From Nephrocerus scutellatus (lineage: Eukaryota > Arthropoda > Insecta > Diptera > Pipunculidae), in NCBI GenBank assembly GCA_947095585.1, contig OX352761.1, positions 81,347,267-81,411,266 on the forward strand: a stretch of 64,000 bases of DNA, in the 5' to 3' direction. The notes beneath the pieces are model-generated. The model was not told where the DNA came from. It worked only from the letters and a program-made list of their open reading frames with translations, and made no database searches. Position numbers and translations under genes: made by a program. Below, piece after piece: positions 39,501 through 50,204 of this stretch; positions within the stretch are counted from its first letter, which is position 1; each line of letters begins with the position of its first letter.

Positions 39501-42500
39501 TGTAGGACTAATATGTGACTATAAGACTTGTTCCTATGGAAATTCTGGGATCTGGCCAATAGGGTCTGGGATTTTTGGAACCAAGCCATTTCTCAAGGGA
39601 TTCGTATGAAACTCGGAATGTAGGACTAATATGTGACTATAAGATTTGTTCCTATGGAAATTCTGGGATCTGGCCAATTGGGTCTGGAATTTTGGGAACC
39701 AAGCCATTTCTCAAGCGATTCGTATGAAACTCGGAATGTAGGACTAATATGTGACTATAAGACTTGTTCCTATGGAAATTCTGGGATCTGGCCAATAGGG
39801 TCTGGGATTTTTGGAACCAAGCCATTTCTCAAGGGATTCGTATGAAACTCGGAATGTATAAATAATATGTGACTATAAGACTTGTTCCTATGGAAATTCT
39901 GGGATCTGGCCAATAGGGTCTGGGATTTTTGGAACCAAGCCATTTCTCAAGGGATTCGTATGAAACTCGGAATGTAGGACTATAATGTGACTATAAGATT
40001 TGTTCCTATGGAAATTCTGGGATCTGGCCAATTGGGTCTGGGATTTTTGGAACCAAGCCATTTCTCATGGGATTCATATGAAACTCGGAATGTAGGACTA
40101 ATATGTGACTATAAGATTTGTTCCTATGGAAATTCTGGGATCTGGCCAATAGGGTCTGGGATTTTTGGAACCAAGCCATTTCTCAAGGGATTCGTATGAA
40201 ACTCGGAATGTAGGACTAATATGTGACTATAAGATTTGTTCCTATGGAAATTCTGGGATCTGGCCAATAGGGTCTGGGATTTTTGGAACCAAGCCGTTTC
40301 TCAAGGGATTCGTATGAAACTCGGAATGTAGGACTAATATGTGACTATAAGACTTCTTCCTATGGAAATTCTGGGATCTGGCCAATAGGGTCTGAGATTT
40401 TTGGAACCAAGCCAATTCTCAAGGGATTCGTATGAAACTCGGAATGTAGGACTAATATGTGACTATAAGATTTGTTCCTATGGAAATTCTGGGATCTGGC
40501 CAATAGGGTCTGGGATTTTTGGAACCAAGCCATTTCTCAAGGGATTCGTATGAAACTCGGAATGTAGGACTAATATGTGACTATAAGACTTGTTCCTATG
40601 GAAATTCTGGGATCTGGCCAATAGGGTCTGGGATTTTTGGAACCAAGCCATTTCTCAAGGGATTCGTATGAAACTCGGAATGTAGGACTAATATGTGACT
40701 ATAAGATTTGTTCCTATGGAAATTCTGGGATCTGGCCAATTGGGTCTGGAATTTTGGGAACCAAGCCATTTCTCAAGCGATTCGTATGAAACTCGGAATG
40801 TAGGACTAATATGTGACTATAAGACTTGTTCCTATGGAAATTCTGGGATCTGGCCAATAGGGTCTGGGATTTTTGGAACCAAGCCATTTCTCAAGGGATT
40901 CGTATGAAACTCGGAATGTATAAATAATATGTGACTATAAGACTTGTTCCTATGGAAATTCTGGGATCTGGCCAATAGGGTCTGGGATTTTTGGAACCAA
41001 GCCATTTCTCAAGGGATTCGTATGAAACTCGGAATGTAGGACTATAATGTGACTATAAGATTTGTTCCTATGGAAATTCTGGGATCTGGCCAATTGGGTC
41101 TGGGATTTTTGGAACCAAGCCATTTCTCATGGGATTCATATGAAACTCGGAATGTAGGACTAATATGTGACTATAAGATTTGTTCCTATGGAAATTCTGG
41201 GATCTGGCCAATAGGGTCTGGGATTTTTGGAACCAAGCCATTTCTCAAGGGATTCGTATGAAACTCGGAATGTAGGACTAATATGTGACTATAAGATTTG
41301 TTCCTATGGAAATTCTGGGATCTGGCCAATAGGGTCTGGGATTTTTGGAACCAAGCCGTTTCTCAAGGGATTCGTATGAAACTCGGAATGTAGGACTAAT
41401 ATGTGACTATAAGACTTGTTCCTATGGAAATTCTGGGATCTGGCCAATAGGGTCTGGGATTTTTGGAACCAAGCCATTTCTCAAGGGATTCGTATGAAAC
41501 TCGGAATGTAGGACTAATATGTGACTATAAGACTTGTTCCTATGGAAATTCTGGGATCTGGCCAATAGGGTCTGGGATTTTTGAAACCAAGCCATTTCTC
41601 AAGGGATTCGTATGAAACTCGGAATGTAGGACTAATATGTGACTATAAGATTTGTTCCTAAGACTAATATGTGACTATAAGACTTGTTCCTATGGTAATT
41701 CTGGGATCTGGCCAATAGGGTCTGGGATTTTTGGAACCAAGCCATTTCTCATGGGATTCGTATGAAACTCGGAATGTAGGACTAATATGTGACTATAAGA
41801 TTTGTTCCTATGAAAATTCTGGGATCTGGCCAATAGGGTCTGGGATTTTTGGAACCAAGCCATTTCTCAAGGGATTCGTATGAAACTCGGAATGTAGGAC
41901 TAATATGTGACTATAAGATTTGTTCCTATGGAAATTCTGGGATCTGGCCAATAGGGTCTGGGATTTTTGGAACCAAGCCATTTCTCAAGGGATTCGTATG
42001 AAACTCGGAATGTAGGACTAATATGTGACTATAAGACTTGTTCCTATGGAAATTCTGGGATCTGGCCAATAGGGTCTGGGATTTTTGGAACCAAGCCATT
42101 TCTCAAGGGATTCGTATGAAACTCGGAATGTAGGACTAATATGTGACTATACGACTTGTTCCTATGGAAATTCTGGGATCTGGCCAATAGGGTCTGGGAT
42201 TTTTGGAACCAAGCCATTTCTCAAGGGATTCGTATGAAACTCGGAATGTAGGACTAATATGTGCCTATAAGACTTGTTTCTATGGAAATTCTGGGATCTG
42301 GCCAATAGGGTCTGGGATTTTTGAAACCAAGCCATTTCTCAAGGGATTCGTATGAAACTCGGAATGTAGGACTAATATGTGACTATAAGATTTGTTCCTA
42401 TGAAAAACCAAGCCATTTCTCAAGGGATTCGTATGAAACTCGGAATGTAGGACTAATATGTGACTATAAGACTTGTTCCTATGGAAATTCTGGGATCTGG

Positions 42501-44575
42501 CCAATAGGGTCTGGGATTTTTGGAACCAAGCCATTTCTCAAGGGATTCGTATGAAACTCGGAATGTAGGACTATAATGTGACTATAAGATTTGTTCCTAT
42601 GGAAATTCTGGGATCTGGCCAATTGGGTCTGGAATTTTGGGAACCAAGCCATTTCTCAAGCGATTCGTATGAAACTCGGAATGTAGGACTAATATGTGAC
42701 TATAAGACTTCTTCCTATGGAAATTCTGGGATCTGGCCAATAGGGTCTGAGATTTTTGGAACCAAGCCAATTCTCAAGGGATTCGTATGAAACTCGGAAT
42801 GTAGGACTAATATGTGACTATAAGATTTGTTCCTATGGAAATTCTGGGATCTGGCCAATAGGGTCTGGGATTTTTGGAACCAAGCCATTTCTCAAGGGAT
42901 TCGTATGAAACTCGGAATGTAGGACTAATATTTGACTATAAGACTTGTTCCTATGGAAATTCTGGGATCTGGCCAATAGGGTCTGGGATTTTTGGAACCA
43001 AGCCATTTCTCAAGGGATTCGTATGAAACTCGGAATGTAGGACTAATATGGGACTATAAGATTTGTTCCTATGGAAATTCTGGGATCTGGCCAATTGGGT
43101 CTGGAATTTTGGGAACCAAGCCATTTCTCAAGCGATTCGTATGAAACTCGGAATGTAGGACTAATATGTGACTATAAGACTTGTTCCTATGGAAATTCTG
43201 GGATCTGGCCAATAGGGTCTGGGATTTTTGGAACCAAGCCATTTCTCAAGGGATTCGTATGAAACTCGGAATGTATAACTAATATGTGACTATAAGACTT
43301 GTTCCTATGGAAATTCTGGGATCTGGCCAATAGGGTCTGGGATTTTTGGAACCAAGCCATTTCTCATGGGATTCGTATGAAACTCGGAATGTAGGACTAA
43401 TATGTGACTATAAGATTTGTTCCTATGAAAATTCTGGGATATGGCCAATAGGGTCTGGGATTTTTGGAACCAAGCCATTTCTCAAGGGATTCGTATGAAA
43501 CTCGGAATGTAGGACTAATATGTGACTATAAGATTTGTTCCTATGGAAATTCTGGGATCTGGCCAATAGGGTCTGGGATTTTTGGAACCAAGCCATTTTT
43601 CAAGGGATTCGTTTGAAACTCGGAATGTAGGACTAATATGTGACTATAAGACTTGTTCCTATGGAAATTCTGGGATCTGGCCAATAGGGTCTGGGATTTT
43701 TGGAACCAAGCCATTTCTCAAGGGATTCGTATGAAACTCGGAATGTAGGACTATAATGTGACTATAAGATTTGTTCCTATGGAAATTCTGGGATCTGGCC
43801 AATTGGGTCTGGAATTTTGGGAACCAAGCCATTTCTCAAGCGATTCGTATGAAACTCGGAATGTAGGACTAATATGTGACTATAAGACTTCTTCCTATGG
43901 AAATTCTGGGATCTGGCCAATAGGGTCTGAGATTTTTGGAACCAAGCCAATTCTCAAGGGATTCGTATGAAACTCGGAATGTAGGACTAATATGTGACTA
44001 TAAGATTTGTTCCTATGGAAATTCTGGGATCTGGCCAATAGGGTCTGGGATTTTTGGAACCAAGCCATTTCTCAAGGGATTCGTATGAAACTCGGAATGT
44101 AGGACTAATATGTGACTATAAGACTTGTTCCTATGGAAATTCTGGGATCTGGCCAATAGGGTCTGGGATTTTTGGAACCAAGCCATTTCTCAAGGGATTC
44201 GTATGAAACTCGGAATGTAGGACTAATATGTGACTATAAGATTTGTTCCTATGGAAATTCTGGGATCTGGCCAATTGGGTCTGGAATTTTGGGAACCAAG
44301 CCATTTCTCAAGCGATTCGTATGAAACTCGGAATGTAGGACTAATATGTGACTATAAGACTTGTTCCTATGGAAATTCTGGGATCTGGCCAATAGGGTCT
44401 GGGATTTTTGGAACCAAGCCATTTCTCAAGGGATTCGTATGAAACTCGGAATGTATAAATAATATGTGACTATAAGACTTGTTCCTATGGAAATTCTGGG
44501 ATCTGGCCAATAGGGTCTGGGATTTTTGGAACCAAGCCATTTCTCAAGGGATTCGTATGAAACTCGGAATGTAGG
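36530..44575 (+). repeat. 4597-bp higher-order repeat, about 1.75 copies
   Basis: About 36530-39975 recurs at about 41127-44575 (offset 4597). Shared rare marks are CATGGGATTCATATG (36536/41133), AAGCCGTTTC, the truncated junction TTCCTAAGACTAATATG (37061/41658), a 37-bp deletion joining TATGAAAA to ACCAAGCC (37803/42400), GTGCCTATAAG and GGACTATAATGTGAC. Inside the unit, 37981/39161 are 1180 bp apart, and 39633/40695 and 39987/41049 are 1062 bp apart, so older repeats are embedded. Confidence 0.85.
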
Positions 44576-47146
44576 ACTAATATGTGACTATAAGATTTCT
44601 TCCTATGGAAATTCTGGGATCTGGCCAATTGGGTCTGGAATTATGGGAACCAAGCCATTTCTCAAGCGATTCGTATGAAACTCGGAATGTAGGACTAATA
44701 TGTGACTATAGGACTTGTTCCTATGGAAATTCTGGGATCTGGCCAATAGGGTCTGGGATTTTTGGAACCAAGCCATTTCTCAAGGGATTCGTATGAAACT
44801 CGGATTGTAGGACTAATATGTGACAATAAGATTTGTTCCTATGGAAATTCTGGGATCTGGCCAATGGGTCTGGGATTTTTGGAACCAAGTCATTTCTCAA
44901 GGGATTCGTATGAAACTCGGAATGTAGGACTAATATGTGACTATAAGACTTGTTCCTATGGAAATTCTGGGATCTGGCCAATAGGGTCTGGGATTTTTGG
45001 AACCAAGCCATTTCTCAAGGGATTCGTATGAAACTCGGAATGTAGGACTAATATGTGACCGATAGGGTCTGGGAATTTTGGAACCAAGCTATTTCTCAAG
45101 GGATTCGTATGAAACTCGGAATGTAGGACTAATATGTGACTATAAGACTTGTTCTTATGGAAATTCTGGGATCTGGCCAATAGGGTCTGGGATTTTTGGA
45201 ACCAAGCCATTTCTCAAGGGATTCGTATGAAACTCGGAATGTAGGACTAATATGTGACTATAAGATTTGTTCCTATAGAAATTCTGGGATCTGGCCAATA
45301 GGGTCTGGGATTTTTGGAACCAAGCCATTTCTCAAGGGATTCGTATGAAACTCGGAATGTAGGACTAATATGTGACTATAAGATTTGTTCCTATGGAAAT
45401 TCTGGGATCTGGCCAATAGGGTCTGGGATTTTTGGAACCAAGCCATTTCTCAAGGGATTCGTATGAAACTCGGAATGTAGGACTAATATGTGACTATAAG
45501 ATTTGTTCCTATGGAAATTCTGGGATCTGGCCAATAGGGTCGGGGTGGGGTTTTTGGAACCAGGCCATTTCTCAAGGGATTCGTATGAAACTCGGAATGT
45601 AGGACTAATATGTAACTATAAGACTTGTTCCTATGGAAATTCTGGGATCTGACCAATAGGGTCTGGGATTTTTGGAACCAAGCCATTTCTCAAGGGATTC
45701 GTATGAAACTCGGAATGTAGGACTAATATGTGACTATAAGACTTGTTCCTATGGAAATTCTGGGATCTGGCCAATAGGGTCTGGGATTTTTGGAACCAAG
45801 CCATTTCTCAAGGGATTCGTATGAAACTCGGAATGTAGGACTAATATGTGACTATAAGATTTGTTCCTATGGAAATTCTGGGATCTGGCCAATTGGGTCG
45901 GGTCTGGGATTTTTGGAACCAAGCCATTTCTCAAGGGATTCGTATGAAACTCGGAATGTAGGACTAATATGTGACTATAAGACTTGTTCCTATGGAAATT
46001 CTGGGATCTGGCCAATAGGGTCTGGGATTTTTGGAACCAAGCCATTTCTCAAGGGATTCGTATGAAACCCGGAATGTAGGACTAATATGTGACTATAAGA
46101 CTTGTTCCTATGGAAATTCTGGGATCTGGCCAATAGGGTCTGGGATGTAGGACTAATATGTGACTATAAGATTTGTTCTTATGAAAATTCTGGGATCTGG
46201 CCAATAGGGTCTGGGATTTTTGGAACCATTTCTCAAGGGATTCGTATGAAACTCGGAATGTAGGACTAATATGTGACTATAAGATTTGTTCCTATGGAAA
46301 TTCTGGGATCAGGCCAATAGGGTCTGGGATTTTTGGAACCAAGCCATTTCTCAAGGGATTCGTATGAAACTCGGAATGTAGGACTAATATGTGACTATAA
46401 GATTTGTTCCTATGGAAATTCTGGGATCTGGCCAATAGGGTCTGGGGTTTTTGGAACCAAGCCATTTCTCAAGGGATTCGTATGAAACTCGGAATGTAGG
46501 ACCAATATGTGACTATTAGATTTGTTCCTATGGAAATTCTGGGATCTGGCCAATTGGGTCTGGAAGTTTGGGAACCAAGCCATTTCTCAAGCGATTCGTA
46601 TGAAACTTGGAATGTAGGACTAATATGTGACTATAAGACTTGTTCCTATGGAAATTCTGGGATCTGGCCAATAGGGTCTGGGATTTTTGGAACCAAGCCA
46701 TTTCTCAAGGGATTCGTATGAAACTCGGAATGTAGGACTAATATTGGACTATAAGATTTGTTCCTATGGAAATTCTGGGATCTGGCCAATAGGGTCTGGG
46801 ATTTTTGGAACCAAGCCATTTCTCAAGGGATTCGTATGAAACTCGGAATTTAGGAGTAATATGTGACTATAAGATTTGTTCCTATGGAAATTCTGGGATC
46901 TGGCCAATTGGGTCTGGAATTTTGGGGACCAAGCCATTTCTCAAGGGATTCGTATGAAACTCGGAATGTAGGACTAATATGTGACTATAAGACTTGTTCC
47001 TATGGAAATTCTGGGATCTGACCAAAAGGGTCTGGTATTTTTGGAACCAAGGCATTTCTCAATGGATTCGTATGAAACTCGGAATGTAGGACTAATATGT
47101 GACTATACGACTTGTTCCTATGGAAATTCTGCGATCTGGCCAATAG
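44575..47146 (+). repeat. Rearranged distal edge of the left satellite array
   Basis: Indels and substitutions are denser here than elsewhere in the array: GGCCAATGGGTC (-2 bp, about 44863), GTGACCGATAGGG (large deletion, about 45058), GGGTCGGGGTGGGG (about 45540), GGGTCGGGTCTGGG (about 45897), GGGATGTAGGAC (deletion, about 46144), GGAACCATTTC (-6 bp, about 46226), and several private substitutions in the last two monomers. The satellite stops in mid-monomer at CCAATAG (47146). Confidence 0.8.
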
Positions 47147-47164
47147 AATAGAACACGCACATAT

Positions 47165-47259
47165 TTTTGACGTGACAACGTCTCACTACAAGGGGTGCAT
47201 GTTCAAAAAGTCAATTGTTAAATGTCCACTGTTGCGATCAACAGAATGCTCACACTGTT
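47165..47259 (+). repeat. Array-flanking direct repeat D, left copy
   Basis: From TTTTGACGTGACAACGTCTC to GCTCACACTGTT this sequence is closely related, in the same orientation, to 62363-62448. Common blocks are TTTTGACGTGACAAC, TCTCACTACAAGG, TCAAAAAGTCAA and GCTCACACTGTT. One copy lies just inside each end of the island, a few tens of bases from the satellite. It is not recognised as a named family. Confidence 0.8.
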
Positions 47260-47275
47260 GTGGTCACTGTTAATG

Positions 47276-47546
47276 TTTTAATATCAAGAAGGCGTACCGT
47301 ACTTGAAAATTTGAGAATCGCCTAGAGAAGACTATATTTAGAAATTTTCATTTCAGTGTCGTTTGGCATTTTGTGCATAAAAGTTTGAATGGTTTTTGTA
47401 TTTTTTAATTATTGTAAAAAGTATTGCAGTAATTTATTTTTTGTTATTTACACTAAACAATATTTTTGTATTGCAGATATTAGCTTTAATATATTTAAGT
47501 AATAATCTTCTACAAAAAATCATTTTAAACACAGATTTTCACAAAA
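47276..47546 (+). repeat. Dispersed repeat E, left copy
   Basis: About 270 bp from TTTAATATCAAGAAGGCGTA to AAACACAGATTTT match 59936-60204 at roughly 95% by eye, in direct orientation. Weaker similarity resumes at 47684-47830 versus 60556-60700 (CATTACT.TGTTTG.GCAGT, GTTATGAACATT, GCTTATAAAT). No coding frame is evident. It is AT-rich and non-coding, and could be a piece of an older transposon. Confidence 0.85.
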
Positions 47547-47837
47547 CGAAATCCCATCTTTCCGAATTATAATCGTTTAATTCATATTATCTATTTATAT
47601 TGACTATAAACATCCCTTTTTACTGATAGAATATAAATATAATTTTTAATTTTTAACAGCTCTTACTTCTCCTACTACTATCGACGCAACTGCATTACTA
47701 TGTTTGTGCAGTGATATGATATATTTAATATGTACCCACCTCACAATAAATTGTTATGAACATTTAAATCAGCTTATAAATTATTTATTCTGTTGTATTT
47801 GATGTTCATGTATGTGGTTTCAATAACATACAATCAA
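47547..47837. other. AT-rich spacer, nothing recognised except weak repeat-E similarity
   Basis: AT-rich unique-looking sequence with no frame, RNA gene or hairpin that I can support. The right half (47684-47830) is a diverged continuation of repeat E, matching 60556-60700. Confidence 0.6.
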
Positions 47838-47904
47838 GCAGAGCAGAACGAAACAAATATATGCAGTAGTAGGCTGCGGTCAAGAATTCAGCCGCTGCGC
47901 AGTT
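47838..47904 (+). mobile_element. Left part of a ~300-bp terminal-inverted-repeat element split by LTR element B
   Basis: The block GGCTGCGGTCAAGAATT (47872-47888) is the reverse complement, 16 of 17 bases, of AATTCTTCACCGCAGCC at 59721-59737. An outer AGCAGAGCAG (47838) faces CTGCTCTGCT-type sequence at about 59774-59788. With B and one AGTT target copy removed, the two parts join into about 302 bp with imperfect inverted ends. This size and structure fit a MITE. The superfamily is not determined and no target duplication is clear. Confidence 0.5.
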
Positions 47905-48014
47905 TGTAACGGAGTTTCCCAGCCGGGGTAGAACTCAGTGTGACCAGGGTTCTATTTTAAATTTGGTCGTTACAATGATAAGATTTGTTTGTTTAGGGTT
48001 TTTGGAATTTTATC

Positions 48015-48020
48015 TTTATT
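48015..48020 (-). promoter_or_regulatory. Candidate poly(A) signal AATAAA, element B 3' LTR
   Basis: AATAAA on the minus strand, about 110 bp before the LTR end and downstream of the tandem repeats, in the position expected for the R/U5 region. The same hexamer is at 57856-57861 in the 5' LTR. Confidence 0.5.
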
Positions 48021-48299
48021 TAGTTCAAATATATTCAATATTAATTTATACAAAGGATATTTGTGGCCCCTTGAGGCATGTAGTGATAATTTTTCCTGTG
48101 ACAAAGGTTTTATGACATTAATAGTTATTTTATATAAAGTTTGATAATGTTCCTGTGAGAAGATATTAGGAAATTAGTGTTTATTTTATATAAAGTTTGA
48201 TAATTCTCCTGTGAAAAAGAGGTTAGGAAGTTAGTTGTTTATTTTATATAAAGTTTGATATAATGCTTTGATGGCGGATGAGTTCACAGATTGTAGCCT

Positions 48300-48852
48300 C
48301 ATCGGTTATGGCAAGGTAAGTACTCTTAAGCCACTAATGTGAGGATTCAGTCAGCGTTGCAGCGTTTAGCTTCAGCGGTAATGGCAAGGTAAGTACTCTT
48401 AAGCCACTAATGTGAGGATTCTGTCATCGTCGCAGCGTTAAGCTTCAGCGGTAATGGCAAGGTAAGTACTCTTAAGCCGCTAATGTGAGGATTCAGTTAG
48501 CGTTGCAGCGTTTAGCTTTAGCAGTAATAGCAAGGTAAGTACTCTTAAGCAACTAATGTGAGGATTCAGTTAGTGTTGCAGCGTTTAGCTTCAGCGGTAA
48601 TGGCAAGATAAGTACTCTTAAGCCACTAATGTGAGGATTCAGTCAGCGTTGCAGCGTTAAGCTTCAGCGGTAATGGCAAGGTAAGTACTCTTAAGCCACT
48701 TAATGTGAGGGTTCAGTCAGCGTTGCAGCGTTTAGCTTCAGCGGTAATGGCAAGGTAAGTACTCTTAAGCCACTAATGTGAGGATTCAGTCAGCGTTGCA
48801 GCGTTAAGCTTCAGCGGTAATGGCAAGGTAAGTACTCTTAAGCCACTAATGT
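48300..48852 (-). repeat. 73-bp tandem repeats in B 3' LTR, about 8 copies
   Basis: Copies begin GGTAAGTACTCTTAAGCC (plus strand) at 48315, 48388, 48461, 48534, 48607 (GATAAG), 48680, 48754 and 48827. Each carries CAGCGTTGCAGCGTT, AGCTTCAGCGG and palindromes AGTACT and CTTAAG. Read in the element's sense, they lie just downstream of the TATA box and upstream of the poly(A) signal, so they should be transcribed as part of R. Confidence 0.9.
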
Positions 48853-48904
48853 CGATTCCAAAAGGAACTCAGGAAGACTGCCCTTTCTGTCGAGCTGCGT
48901 GCTC

Positions 48905-48912
48905 CTTTTATA
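48905..48912 (-). promoter_or_regulatory. TATA box of element B 3' LTR
   Basis: Minus-strand TATAAAAG in a GC-richer setting (AAAAGTATAAAAGGAGC). It is conserved at 58738-58745 in the 5' LTR. Transcription would start about 30 bp lower in coordinate, just before the 73-bp repeats. Confidence 0.7.
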
Positions 48913-49623
48913 CTTTTCCGTTGTTAAGCCGGCGTGGTTTTCGTTTGTTTGTCGTCGTCCTTGTGTTTTGTTGTTGTTTTCTTCGGTTTTTCCCTTTATA
49001 GTCCGATGCATATTGCCATATATTGTTGGCAATATATGTACGTGATCGACGTGTTTTGCATACATGTTTCGTATTTACTCTAATATACATGTTTTCTCGT
49101 ATTGCAATATTCATGCAATATACATGTTTTGTTGTATTGCAATATACATGTTTTGATTTTATTATAGCATGCTCTATACGCATGCTCTACCATATGCGTG
49201 GTGTGTTTGTTTGATCTCTGCTGACGTCATTTACACATTTGGGTTTTGAAAACGGTTTGTGTTTTTGAAAAGTTTCATCTGTCATCGACCCCATCAGCCG
49301 TTTGTCTGAAGTTAGTGTGCATTGGGTTCCGATCGGTGCGTAAGTGTCCACTGCCGCCTGGGTCTGAGAGGGACAGCCATATTTTCGGGCGAATTCAATG
49401 CTGCTATCGTTTTGTGCTTGATTTCTTTTTCTTTTTGGAATTTTCTGTTCGCCTATGACTCATGCTAGATCAGTTGCGTCGGATTGGTCACTGCAGTTTC
49501 GCTCGACTCGGTGGTGGTTAGATTCACCGCCTGTGGTTGGTTGTCCTGTAACGAGGTTTTCCCAGCCGGGGTATCCTCAGTGTGACCAAGGTTCGTTGAT
49601 TAAAGGATCGTTACAATAAAAGA

Positions 49624-49629
49624 TTTATT
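49624..49629 (-). promoter_or_regulatory. Candidate poly(A) signal AATAAA, element A 3' LTR
   Basis: Minus-strand AATAAA (in CAAAATAAATC) about 80 bp from the LTR end. Duplicated at 53530-53535 in the 5' LTR. It would define an R region of roughly 500 bp with the TATA box at 50167. Confidence 0.55.
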
Positions 49630-49802
49630 TTGTTAGGAACTCTGAATTCGATGTTTTATTTTCCTTTCGTTTTAAAAAACAGATGAAAATTGATTTTGAA
49701 AAATAATTAATTTGACTTAGGTTTTAGATGTGTCCTGTGTGTCCTGCGGTTTTGATGCCTTGGTCCAGCGGGATCGAAGTAAATCGTCTGCGTTTCGATC
49801 AA

Positions 49803-50110
49803 GAGTCGACCAGCGAAAAGAGGATGCTACGCTCAATTCGTTGCCAAAGAGTTGATACGTCTCCGTGAGTTGACCAGCGAAAAGAGGATGCTACGCTCGA
49901 TTCGTTGCCAAAAAGTTGTTGCGTTTTCGTGAGTTGACCAGCGAAAAGAGGATGCTACGCTCGATTCGTTGCCAAAGAGTCTTTGTGTCTATGTAGCTTG
50001 ATCAGTGAAAGAAGGATGCTACGCTTGATTCACTATCAGGAGTCGGTCAGATGTCCAAGTATTTTGATCAGTGAAAGAGGATGCTACGCTCTGTTCACTA
50101 TCAAGAGTCG
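49803..50110 (-). repeat. 64-bp tandem repeats in A 3' LTR (3 copies plus 2 diverged)
   Basis: Units starting GAGTCGACC or GAGTTGACC at 49803, 49867 and 49931 are followed by two diverged units with GATCAGTGAAAG (about 49998 and 50066). Every unit keeps GATGCTACGCT between arms AGCGAA...TTCGTT or AGTGAA...TTCACT that can pair. Confidence 0.92.
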
Positions 50111-50166
50111 GTCAGATGACGAAGAGACTAAGAGTAAGAGGAGGCTGTATGCTGGGCTTGTGTTCC

Positions 50167-50174
50167 CTTTTATA
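50167..50174 (-). promoter_or_regulatory. TATA box of element A 3' LTR
   Basis: Minus-strand TATAAAAG in CGGGCTATAAAAGGG. It is conserved at 54393-54400 in the 5' LTR, which would be the active promoter copy. Confidence 0.72.
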
Positions 50175-50184
50175 GCCCGTGAAA

Positions 50185-50204
50185 CGGTTTAAAACTTTAA
50201 ACCG
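50185..50204. promoter_or_regulatory. Palindrome CGGTTTAAA-AC-TTTAAACCG next to the TATA box
   Basis: A perfect 9-bp inverted repeat with a 2-bp spacer, about 10 bp upstream (element sense) of the TATA box. The 5' LTR copy (about 54411-54430) has one mismatch (TTCAAACCG). The spacing suggests a binding site for a dimeric regulator, but no factor can be named. Confidence 0.4.

Larger units (their letters stand above)
1..47146 (+). repeat. 118-bp tandem satellite array (left array)
   Basis: Head-to-tail 118-bp monomers fill this interval, about 400 copies. Taking the monomer to start at GTATGAAACTCGGAATGTAG, starts fall at 1, 119, 237 and so on. Monomers differ by few substitutions, and recurring variant types are visible: AAGACTTG versus AAGATTTG; GGGAATTTTGG with AAGCTATTT; CAATTGGGTCTGGAATTTTG with AAGCGATTCG; TGTATATCTAATATG or TGTATAACTAATATG; CTGAGATTTTTGG with CCAATTCTC; AAGTCATTT; and a 98-bp short form. 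These variants recur in the same order over kilobases, which reveals higher-order repeats. Each monomer holds a TTCCTATGGAA near-palindrome and a GGCCAATA. I see no gene in it. The family is not one I can name. It may be centromeric or pericentromeric heterochromatin, but that is inference. Confidence 0.97.
47905..49546 (-). mobile_element. Element B 3' LTR, U5-side fragment
   Basis: It matches 57746-59388 of the other B LTR. It starts (plus-strand reading) TGTAACGGAGTTTCCCAGCC. It contains the poly(A) signal, the 73-bp tandem repeats and the TATA box. It is cut at GTCC (49543-49546) by insertion of element A, and the remaining part is 55137-55310. The two parts total 1812 bp without the duplicated GTCC, against 1804 bp for the 5' LTR. 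The 8-bp difference is one small deletion in the 5' LTR repeats near 58411. Confidence 0.93.

Noticed and set aside
1..47146. CRISPR-like array because of regular repeats
   Set aside because: There are no unique spacers: the whole 118-bp period is repeated. The neighbours are eukaryotic LTR elements.
48315..48850. Series of splice donor sites (AAGGTAAGTACT) in the 73-bp repeats
   Set aside because: They match a donor consensus only on the plus strand, opposite to the element's predicted transcript, so they are probably coincidental.
49023..49458. Short frames in the B LTRs (also 58856-59291)
   Set aside because: They are LTR sequence present in both copies, with low-complexity AATATACATG repeats and no domain.
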